Shown: one piece after another, positions 25,488-35,713 of the stretch | Numbering within the stretch: the stretch's first letter is position 1 | How the letters are laid out: each line of letters begins with the position of its first letter | NCBI GenBank assembly: GCA_947172415.1 | Contig: OX359195.1 | Location: forward strand, 3,261,501 to 3,325,500 | Direction of reading: 5' to 3' | DNA: 64,000 bases | DNA from: Chondrosia reniformis | Taxonomy: Eukaryota; Porifera; Demospongiae; Chondrillida; Chondrillidae | Made by a program: the position numbers and the translations under genes | Notes under the pieces: generated by a model | What the model was told of the DNA's origin: nothing | The model's input: only the letters and a program-made list of their open reading frames with translations | Database searches by the model: none

Positions 25488-26063
25488 TTGTGTATAGGAA
25501 AACAACACACAGACAGGTACCATCACTTTACCTCTCATCACCACCCTAAGGCAAAAACTGGTATCACACTGTTTCTCAAAGACAGAGCCGAAAAGATTTG
25601 TGGACCAAACTCTAGTAGCTTGAAAGAAGAAAAGGAGCACCTGGAAGGAGTACTTCAAGCTAATGGATACCATAAACAGGAGGCTCCTATACTGCTCAAC
25701 AGGAGAAGGCAGACTAACGGGAGCGAGGATGAGTGTAAACACAAACTTTTTATTCCATATATAAAGGGACTCAGTGAGATGATCGATAAAAGCTGTAGGA
25801 AAAAGGGTATCCAGACCATTTTTTCCAAACAAAGAACAAGACAGCAGAGAACCGTTTTATTCAACCCAAAACAGCCACAACCACCTATGGATATCAAGGG
25901 CGTAGTTTACCTAATTCCTTGCTCTGAGTGTTCTGCAGTCTACATTGGTAAAACTGGAAGGACCCTGAAATTGAGATTTGCAGAACACAAGCAGGCAGTC
26001 ACGATGGGGTGTGAACAACCGTATAGCTGTTCACTAATCAAGACTGACCACTCAATTGCTTAG
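25488..26063 (+). pseudogene. C-terminal GIY-YIG part of the Penelope-like polyprotein
   Basis: Longest intact piece of the element (191 codons). Residues ~1-25 are the end of the RT region (HTDRYHHFTSHHHPKAKTG). Then comes a linker with FIPYIKGLSEMI. Residues ~138-170 carry the GIY-YIG nuclease core: VYLIPC, a cysteine pair, VYIGKTGRT and an arginine/EHK helix. In canonical Penelope elements this domain nicks DNA for target-primed reverse transcription. The frame is separated from the RT by stops, so no functional polyprotein is made. Confidence 0.85.
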
Positions 26064-26301
26064 GACAAGGCCAAGATTACATACAAGGAAACCCACTGGA
26101 AAAGGAGAAGGATCAAAGTAGCCATCAGGATCCAGAAGAGTCAGGTGAGAATGAATTTAGATCAAGGCATTGTGTTACATCAAGCCTGGAGACGATTTAA
26201 TATTCACACTTCTAATTCATACTGGTTTTTCTCATCCTGCTGAGGGTCACATGACAGGAAGTGGAAATGGCGAGGCTATTCTTCCACTCAACCATCAGTC
26301 A

Positions 26302-26335
26302 CTGAGGAAGACCCCAGGGTTGGAATGTTTGACGA
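26302..26335 (+). ncRNA. Decayed Penelope-type hammerhead motif
   Basis: CTGAGGA (variable position 7 changed, allowed) at 26,302-26,308; stem II GACC/GGTT (26,310-26,313 with 26,318-26,321); then GGAA where GAAA is required (26,322-26,325). The A13 change should abolish cleavage. Its place in the 3' end of the Penelope-like element fits a pLTR hammerhead. Confidence 0.5.
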
Positions 26336-26385
26336 AGAATCAAAAAATAAACAGCGTTTTTAAACGCTCAAAAGTCATAGAATGT

Positions 26386-29300
26386 ACTGTTTCAAAGATA
26401 GTACATACAACTAGTATATACAACTAGTAAATGCAACTAGCATCTAGTACACATAACTAGGACCTATCTAGTACCTAGTAAACTTAGTACTAGGACCTAC
26501 TACTACTACATACAAGTAGTACATACAATTAGTACATACAACTGTTAAATATAACCAGTACTAGTACATACAACTAATACATAACTAGTTCATTCAGCTA
26601 GCAGATTCCACTAGTACATACAATTAGTATATAACTAGTTCATATAACTAGTACAAATAGGTAGTACTTACAACTAGAACATACAACTAGTACATACAAC
26701 TAGTATATACCTAGTTCATATAACTAGTGCAAATAAGTAGTACTTACAATTAGAACATACAACTAGTACATAAAACTAGAACATACAACTAGTAGATAAA
26801 CACTAGTTCTTACAACTAGTACAAACAACTTGTACCTACAATTTGTATCTACAACTAGTACATACAACAAGTAAACACAACTAGTAGATACAACTAGTAC
26901 ATATAATAAAAACATATATAGACATATAACTAGAACATATTATATAGTTCATACAACTAGTACATACAACTAGTACATAAAACATATGCATACCGCTAGT
27001 ACGTATAACTAGAACATAGACATGTAATTAGAATATATAAATAGAACATACAACTAGGACATACAACTAGTACATAAACCTAGTAAATACACATATAACT
27101 AGTACATACAACTACTACATACAACTAGTACTTACAACTAGTAACTACTACAAGTAAATATAACCAGTGCCAGTACATACAACTAGTGCATACAACAAAT
27201 ACAAACATCTAGTAATGAGTACATACAACTGGTACATACAACAAGTATGTAATACATGCAGCTAATACATACAACTAGTACATACAACTAGTACGTACCA
27301 CTAGTAACTAGTGCATACAACTAGTACATAAAACTAGCATATATAAAAACTACATACAACCATTACCCATAACTAGTAAATACAACTAGTACATACATCT
27401 ATACTCACAACTTGTCCATCCAAGTAGTACATAAAACTAGTACATGGAATTAGTACACAGAACTAGTACATACAACAGGCACCTACAACTAGAAACCAGA
27501 ACATACAACTATTACATTGAACGTGTATATATAACTAGCACATACAACTAGTAAATATAATAAGAACGTATATAGACATATAACTAGAACATATATATAG
27601 TTCCTACAACTAGTACATACAACTAGTACGTAAAATATATGCATACCGCTAGTACATATAACTAGAACATACAACTAGTTCAGACAATTAGGACATACAA
27701 CTACTACATACAACTTGTACATACAACTAGTAACTACAATAGTAAATATAACTAGTGCTAGTACATACAACTAGTGCATACAACTGGTACATACATCTCG
27801 TAATGAATATATACACCTAGTACATACCACTAGTACATAAAACTAATACATAAAACTAAAACATACAACTAGTATACAATTAGTACATACAACCAGTACA
27901 TGAAACTAGTGCATACAACTGGTACATTCATCTGGTAATGAATATATACACCTAGTACATGCCACTAGTACATACAATGAGAGCAAAAAATAGTACATAC
28001 AACTAGGACATACAACTAGTACTACAACTAGTACATAGAATTATGACATAAAAGGAGTACATGTATGTAGTACATACAACTAGTATATACAAACAACTAG
28101 TATATACATATAACTTGCACATAAAACTACTAGATTCAACTAGTACATATAACTAGCACATACAAATAGTACATACAGCTAGTACATTAAACTAGAACTA
28201 CAACTAGTACATGGAATTATTACATACAATTACTACAAACAACAAGTAAGTAATACATACAGCTAGTACATACAACTAGTACGTACCACTAGTAAGTAGT
28301 ACATACAACTAGAAAAAATAACTAGCATATATAACTACTACCTACCACCATTACCCATAACTAGTAAATACAACTAGTACATATATCTATACTCACCACT
28401 AGTCCATCCAACTAGTAAATAAAACTAATAGATACAAATAGTACTACAACTAATACATACAACAAGTAAGTAGTACATACAGCTAGTGCATACAACTAGT
28501 ACATACAACTAGTACATACAATTGGTACATACAACTAGAACTTACAACTAGTACGTTCAACTAATTAGTGGTATATACAACTAGTACATACAACTAGTAC
28601 ACACATCTATGCAAATAACTTACCCTTCCAACTAGTACATTCAACTAGTACATGTATTTAGTACATAACTAGTACATATTATAACAGATACAACTAGTAC
28701 ATAATACTAGTTCACACAATTAGAATATACAACTAGTACATGCAACTAGTACATACAACTAGTCCATATAACTAGTACATACAGCTAGACCGTACAACTA
28801 GTACATACAACTAGTACATACATCTATACATACAACCAGTACATCCAACTAGTACATAAAACAAGTACATACAACCAGTACATACATCTAGTACATACAA
28901 CTAGTACATAAAGCTAATACATAAAACTAAAACATACAACTAGTACATAAAACTAGTTCACACAATTAGAACATACAACTAGTACATGCAACTAGTACAT
29001 ACAACTAGTCCATATAACTAGTACATACAGCTAGACCGTACAACTAGTACATACAACTAGTACATACATCTATACATACAACCAGTACATACATCTAGTA
29101 CATACAACTAGTTCATAAAGGTAATACATATAAACTGAAACATACAACTAGTACATAATACTAGTTCACACAATTAGAACATACAACTAGTACATGCAAC
29201 TAGTACATACAACTAGTCCATATAACTAGTACATACAGCTAGACCGTACAACTAGTACATACAACTAGTACATACATCTATACATACAACCAGTACATAC

Positions 29301-29715
29301 ATCTAGTACATACAACTAGTTCATAAAGGTAAAACATATAAACTGAAACATACAACTAGTACATAATACTAGTTCACACAATTAGAACATACAACTAGTA
29401 CATGCAACTAGTACATACAACTAGTCCATGTAACTAGTACATACAGCTGGACCGTACAACTAGTACATACAACTAGTACAGACATCTATACATACAACCA
29501 GTCCATCCAACTAGTACATAAAACAAGTTCATACAACCAGTACATACATCTAGTACATACAACTAGTACATAAAGCTAATACATAAAACTAAAACATACA
29601 ACTAGTATACAATTAGTACATACAACCAGTACATGAAACTAGTACATACAACTTGTACATGCACATAGTACATACAAATAGTACATACAACTAGGGAACA
29701 CATATAAATAATACA
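26386..29715 (-). repeat. 13-bp satellite with 208-bp higher-order repeat
   Basis: Minus-oriented monomers. A higher-order unit starting at TTCACACAATTAGAA recurs at about 28,711, 28,957, 29,165 and 29,373. The spacings are 246, 208 and 208 bp; 208 is exactly 16 x 13, and 246 is about three monomers longer. Other local duplications (about 26,930-27,000 vs 27,540-27,670; 27,780 vs 27,910) occur in the same block. Confidence 0.88.
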
Positions 29716-29719
29716 TATA

Positions 29720-29746
29720 GTTCATTTCACCATAAAGTTACCAAAT
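29720..29746 (+). repeat. Left terminal inverted repeat of the 9.2-kb island
   Basis: Reads GTTCATTTCACCATAAAG and then TTACCAAAT. It pairs with 38,931-38,956. TATA precedes it. Confidence 0.7.
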
Positions 29747-30747
29747 GCAGATATTACACCAATAAGTGATGACAGCCAAAAAAAGTGACTAAAATACTGT
29801 TATTGAAGCACTTTTAAATCGTAAAATTGTCGAAAAGGTGTTTAGGCTGATATTTTTTATGCGAGTTGCGTTTCTATAGTGATGCATTGATGATGCAATC
29901 ACATCTAGTAGAGGAAGAAAAAATGTCTTTTCTTTCGATTTGTAGGAATTTAAAGCTTTTGGGACACACTCAGGTGCATTAAGGACTGTCCAGCTTGTTT
30001 GGGCAACTTCCTGCTGCACACAGGCTAATTGTTTATGTTGTGGTCAGCTTAAGTAAATATTTTCTTTTCCTGTGGATGATGTCATAATTAGTAAAATAAA
30101 ATGGTGGATGAATGGCCAGTAAATTGTTTGTGTTTCTGTAAGTATTGGAAGTTTTGTTTAGGTTACTGTGTTGTCAGCTATATTCTAATGTTCCATGTAC
30201 GTAGTAAGGCTTTGCATCTCTTTATTTTTTTGTACTTTTCCTCCCAATCTGGTGTCAGAGTATTTGGAAGAATACCATATTGCTTGAAGTGACTCTGTTC
30301 ATAATCCCTTACTTGTTGTACAAGTAAATGATAAGTTTTGAGACTTGTGTCTGTAAACCAGCCAGCAATAGATCATGTTGTCGGTAATGGTTGCTATAGT
30401 GGGTGGAACTACTGTCTTTTAAGCTACTTCGTATGTCATCATACTGCATGAGTTCACTAGAGCTACCAATAATTTCAGAAATTATCCTGGAGTGGCTGGA
30501 TTTCAGAAGAGGAGGTGATGATGACTCTATAATGAAATTGAAAAGGTTTTATGCATGTATTGTCATTTTAGCTGGTATTTTACTCACCTTCCTTATCAGA
30601 AATCTCGGCTTGAATTAAAAGGTTGTCATTGACAAATGTAATGTCATTGTCATTGTTTTCGGCTATATTTGATATGGAGGAAAGAATATGATGAAATTGA
30701 ATCTCTTTGTAATTATATGTCTATGCATGACCGAATGCATACATTCT
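29747..30747. other. 3' flank of the island's first gene, no gene seen
   Basis: About 1 kb of AT-rich unique sequence between the left inverted repeat and the stop codon of the minus-strand gene. Short frames (29,789-30,019; 30,101-30,292; 30,403-30,618) show no recognisable motif or codon signal. It probably holds the 3' UTR and subterminal transposon sequence. Confidence 0.6.
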
Positions 30748-33700
30748 TTACTGATTCATATTATATATGTACACATAGGTACCTAAAGTCTTGAAGTCTT
30801 GATGTCTTCCTTCAATTCCTTGCACATCATCTTCGCTATCGTCACTGGAGCAAAACTCTACTGATTGTGCATCTTCAGATAGATGTGGTGTCCGCATGTT
30901 TAGAGTGATTGGCTGTGTGCTGGCACCAGATGAGGTAGGTGTAGACATAACCATTTGTGCTACATGAGTACTAGTTGTAGGGCTAGTGGAAGGGCTTTCA
31001 TTTGCTGGAAAAGGGAAGAAGACCTTTTCTGTAGGAAAGCCTAGGTTGTGGTAGAGCTGTATGTAAGGGGTGGGGAGGGTTATGCAATTCTGCAGAATGT
31101 TGTCCCAGTGTTTAACTTTGATGTCGTTAAGCTGCTTTTGGGATAAGTTTCTGAAGTTCTGCAGAGGTGGACCTTGTGGATGAATGTTGGGATGCTGCTC
31201 TCCATCAAAAAAGTGATATGTGTTGTTAGTCTGTGTCCACCAAACCCCTTCACCTTTGGATAAGTATGGAGAGATTCTCTTTAAATGGACCTGCCAGCTT
31301 CTCATTCGATTAGCTATAAAATTCTTGGGGATAGAAGTGCTGGCATAAGGTTTCAGACTTCTGGCAGCTCTGACAACCTTGCTTTCCTTTACCTTCACAT
31401 TCCCTTGGTTTAGTAGAACTTGTAGCCGAATGAACACATGATTGAGCACATTTTGTGATTGCCTGTTTGTACAACTTACTGCTATTCTCCTAACTTGTCC
31501 AAACAAACGTTCCTCAAATTCTGTGTTGCAGGACTTCAAAGAAAGAAGCTCAAACTGAGGGGCTGCATGACAGGAAATGTCATGCAGGTATGAACCAAAT
31601 AGCTTCTGGCATGTGATGGAATGAGGTTGAGGTATGAGGGATAAAAGTAGTTCATGGTGGTACCAAGTGCAGTTATACAGCTGTAGAATGGACCGAGGAG
31701 TACGCTTCTCATCTGCAAGGTAACTGAGCTGAGCAATACGCACAGCACTTTCAATGAATGCTTCAATTTCAGTAGAAACTTTGCCAGAAAGGAACTTACA
31801 GAGCACAATGGCAGTGGCACGCAAATCAGCACCTGTAACCTTTTCCTTTCGGAGGCATGTGCTAAGAAGTTGGTTAACATTAGCCTTAATGGTTTCAGGT
31901 AGAATGTGTGGTAACTCAGCAAAGAGGTTGATAAGATGGCCTTTGATTCCATGAAGTGGTTCAAAGTCACTGATGGCATAGTGTAGTAGGTTAAGTTCCT
32001 CTAGGCTGCCCTTGGGGTTGGTAATAAGCAACAAGGGAACACGCTGCAAAACTCCTAAAAGTTTAGCTAGGCGTTTCCTTGCTACTTTTCCATCACCACC
32101 TGAATCAAGATGTCGTGCTGCTAACTCTTGGTGAACATCTTGTATGGATAATTCTGCAAATGGCCTCACGCACAGCCTCTTTCCTCCATGTATACCTGCA
32201 AGAACATGGGCCTGGATGTCCTGTAATGATGGATAAGGTAACTGATTGCACCGAGCCAAATCTATGAAGGAGCCTATCTCTATGCCAAAAGAACCACACT
32301 TGTAGTTCCCTCCTAACTGGCAACCTCCTTCCATCCACTGGGCAACTATGTCTCCATTAAAAAATCTCAGGACATCTGAGCGCTCTATACCCTGTGTAGT
32401 ACATAATGTTTCTGTGTTCCATTCCTTTAGGCAGTCTACTCTGTCTGCAGCTAGGGCAATATTATCAGCTGCAGATGATGATCCTGCTGCAAGAATGTGA
32501 ACATAAGGCGTTTCAACAGCTGCTTGCACATCCACAGATTCACCTATATAATAATTAATTCAGTAAGTCATGTATTTTGTATAGCAATCATAAATGTTAA
32601 ACATTAATACAAGTACTAGGTTTTAACATATACTATACTAACCTGTAAGTGCTTTATACTCAGCATTGGTGTAATATGTTGCGCTATTATATACTTCCTA
32701 GCAGGTAACCAGTGTGAAACCGCAGCCACACACAGTTGAATGGTCATGCCAGAGAGCGAAGTAATGAAGGGCCAACTGTTTTACTATGAACTGATGTAGT
32801 TCATTGTCTGACATTGGATCTCCTACACAATTGAACATGACTTCTAGTTCAGTCCTGTCTTTTGCTAAGAGAAGCTCCTTGTTACATAGCCGCATGTATT
32901 GTAAGTGATCCTTCAGTGATTGCTTGCGTATTTCTAGTAGGGGCTTCTTCCTTCCTATAATAGTCTCCTTAATCTCCTCTGTTCCATGCCTCACACGAGT
33001 GATGTCATAGGAGGCACAGGACTCACCTAAGCACAGTTCACCTAATTTCAGATGAACCAGGATGGGTGAAACCCCATGTACACAAGCAGCTATAACATGC
33101 ACATATTGCAATTTGTCATGTATATGTTATATCTAACCTGATTGTATCATATCTACCCAGGTACTCTTCAGCACTTTCTTGCTTGGTCCACAGCCCACAC
33201 TGATACTGCTTCCTGGTAACCTCCGTTTCCTTGCTCGAATACGCCTGGTTGATAGTGAATCCAAGGCAACTGTGTCAATACCATGTTTTATGGCAGTTTC
33301 TTTCAGAGCTTGTCCACTGTTGGAACCAGGTATGCCCAGTTTTCTGGACTCAATGGACCAATTTATCTTGGTGTCTGATGGCCAGTTCCTCAACATGTCC
33401 ATTGCAGTTGGAATGTCCCAGTGCATGTTGATTTCTGATGGTGAATGTGATTTCACCTTACCACATTCTTGTGGTCTTTCAAAGTATTGTTGTTGCCTCC
33501 TCTTTAAATACGAAGATACAGATGCTCTGCTATCACCCAGGATTTGTCTTGGAATGATTGCATTAAGTACCGCATTCTCCTTGTCCCGAACTTGTCTCTC
33601 TCTCTTTCTGCTGGCAGCACGCACTTCACTCCTATTTGGTTTCTTTTGTAGGTGCAACTCAGGGCATAATGTGACTACCGAATGAACAAAAGAATGGCCA

Positions 33701-34304
33701 AACCTATCCTGTAGTGGACAAAAGTGTATATGTAGGTAAATCATAACTATTGTTACCTTAAAGGTCAAATATATACCTCATGATATGTATTGACATAGTT
33801 TAGTGCTTGTCTGGTCACAGCCCTCTCATTCTTTCTGGATGATGAAGCACTCTCATATATGGAAGGTAGGTCAGGCTTAAATGGTGGCCCTGGAAATGCC
33901 TCTTGTAGTGTTAAATGTTGAATGGCACAAGCCATACATTTCTGCAATGAATGCCTGGCCTTCTCATCTGCCTTCAACTTCCTCCATTTAGCATGTGAGA
34001 ATGCCATTAGATACTCCTGCTTTTTACATTGAGAATGCCAATTAATACTGAAAGCATCAAGAATAACTTTGCATCGTGCCTCAAATAGTGGTGGTCGTTT
34101 TGTTGTAGTAGCTTCATAAAAACCATTGGGAATTCCAAAAGATGGTAGGTTGAATAGTTTTTGAAACTTTTCTGCTCTAAGCTTATTATCAACTATTCTT
34201 GCTGATTTTCCCCTTTTACCTGCAGCAAGTTCAGCTGTGATTTCCTTCACAGCACACCTTGCAAAGCCACAGTTGAATTGAAGGAGGACTGGAGTTTTGG
34301 CCAT
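30748..34304 (-). pseudogene. Four-exon gene of an uncharacterised transposon-like invertebrate family, one premature stop
   Basis: Spliced by eye: 34,304-33,777, 33,708-33,138, 33,089-32,643 and 32,543-30,748; introns of 68, 48 and 99 bp, all GT-AG, with phases that join. Total 3,342 nt, 1,114 codons. The only break is TAG at 32,700-32,698 (codon 497). Start chosen at the MAKTPVLLQF Met because an AG acceptor lies just upstream. Landmarks: W-x-DHS near the stop, VLRFFNGD (D at ~580), a paired GG-N-Y-x-C, a SAP-like helix pair (~646-678), FEPLHGIKGH (~709-718), WYHHEL and EERLFGQ (~860), plus a Ser/Thr-rich acidic tail. I recall multicopy unnamed cnidarian and sponge proteins with the same motif order. 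The spacing of acidic residues would fit an RNase H-like nuclease, which is inference. Confidence 0.7.
32698..32700 (-). other. Premature TAG in exon 3 of the island's first gene
   Basis: The frame continues in register past this codon: 18 sense codons and one extra base to the donor at 32,642, then joins exon 4 without a shift. This shows a point nonsense mutation in an otherwise continuous gene, not a natural C-terminus. Confidence 0.75.
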
Positions 34305-35713
34305 ATCTGCAACATTCAAGAAATAGTCAAGGAAGATACTGACTGTAGCCACATATGTATACATTTAATTGCATGCAATTGTAACATAAATAATAAGAAA
34401 TTAAATGTTTTTAATTCGATCATATATAAACGTATACGTACGTATATATGGACTATATATACATATACGTATATACGAACTATACATAATACGTACGTAT
34501 ATACGACTATACTATGTGGCCGTATTAAACACGTAATATTTCGTTTCCTTACGTTTGCTTCCGATTCAATATAATAGCGTATATACTAAACGAATACAGC
34601 AGTGTTCTTATAGGGATTCCCGCCTTGTAACGACTTCCCGCCTCCGAGTCACATGACATTTTATAATTGTTATTTCCTGTAATGGCGGAGCAGAGCTAAG
34701 ATTTTTCGGAAGTGAATCTGAAGCGGCTATGAAGGAATCGGTCTAGAATCATACTTTCGCTACCGAAGTTTAGAGAATTTTTAGTTTATTATTTCGGATT
34801 AGGTGCTTCTTCATACGAGCCTTTGCTACCGCAAGAAGTAAGATTTTCGGTCAGAATGTGTCTCCTTTATAGGAGAATTTATCTCGCTCTCGAAGTAGGG
34901 ACGTTCTACCAGAACGCACTTAAGGTATATTAAAGATAACATCGAAATAACAAAGTAAGTACAAAAATAACGTTAATTTAAAGTGATCTAAGTTGCCGCA
35001 TTTTACGCAAATGCGATAAAATGTACGGTCCAACTTCGATGGATTCTTCATCACTATGTGTTAAGCTCCATTGATTCAGAAACCTGTCTACAATCGTCTA
35101 AAGACAGTACACCTTTGAAGCAAATACAGGAGGGCATTAAGCTGCAGTAAAAGAAGAAAACAGTATAAAATATAAAATATAAATGATTACGCAATCTCTT
35201 GTGACAGGCCTTAACACACCTGAGCATTTGTAAGTTGAATAAAGTATCAAGTTATAGATTAGGCAGTCCTTTATAATCGCAAGTATGCTTAAGCGATTCA
35301 AAGGAAGTAAAGAGAAGTTATTGACCTACATGCGCTAAGCTGAGAAATTTCTTTAGTAAGAAGATATATTATTGCCCATTTAGTGCTTTATTCTTTAGAT
35401 AATGATATTTAACAGATTCTGGAGTAGGTTTAAGTCGATTTGTCCTTTTCAATGGAGATATGAGCCGCAATATATTCATAAACATTTTCGGGTTAGTTCT
35501 CTTAGCTAATAGATAGTGAACTGGCAATAAAAGTGCTAAATTAGTGTTAGTTCAGCTTCTAAGATGTTTCTAAGTTCCATGCAATAAAATATTTTGTCCA
35601 TGTAGTAAATGTTGATCTACGGAGAAGGAAAGAAATATAATAATGACTGTGATTTAGATGATCATGATGTTGACTTCATACCTTTAATTAGTAATGTACA
35701 AAATAAGTTCTAA
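34305..35713. promoter_or_regulatory. Intergenic region, likely 5' region of the first island gene
   Basis: 34,400-34,520 is an AT-rich run of imperfect palindromes built from CGTATA/TACGTA. 34,620-34,760 is more GC-rich and carries GTCACATGAC (an E-box/M-box type palindrome) and CGGAAGTGA (an ETS-like core), which are common in metazoan promoters. An acceptor-like TTGCAG just upstream of the gene's Met suggests a 5' UTR intron. The rest (34,950-35,713) shows nothing recognisable. Regulatory function is inference. Confidence 0.35.

Larger units (their letters stand above)
24374..26385 (+). mobile_element. Penelope-like retroelement (RT + GIY-YIG), inactivated
   Basis: Encodes, with breaks, a Penelope-like protein. 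Landmarks in order: ILPADKGNATVLIDRKDYD (about 24,580-24,640), LYGLPKIHK (24,808), FDVKSLFTKVP (about 25,010), GAAIGSPLSPVVANIF (25,203-25,250), RT motif C as YVDGTFVIW (25,313-25,339), SLPFLNVQV, and a C-terminal GIY-YIG endonuclease GVVYLIPC...VYIGKTGRTLKLRFAEHK (25,897-25,992). RT motif C has Gly in place of the second catalytic Asp. Stops include TAG at about 24,805 and 25,193. The 3' end (26,302-26,335) has a decayed hammerhead-like motif. A likely acceptor-like CTTCACTTCCACAG lies at the 5' edge (about 24,395-24,410); some Penelope elements keep introns. Confidence 0.9.

Noticed and set aside
31754-31954. Plus-strand frames over the minus-strand genes (31,754; 32,079; 33,179; 33,231; 36,486; 61,786)
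   Set aside because: They are opposite-strand shadows of longer frames with recognisable motifs and splice structure.
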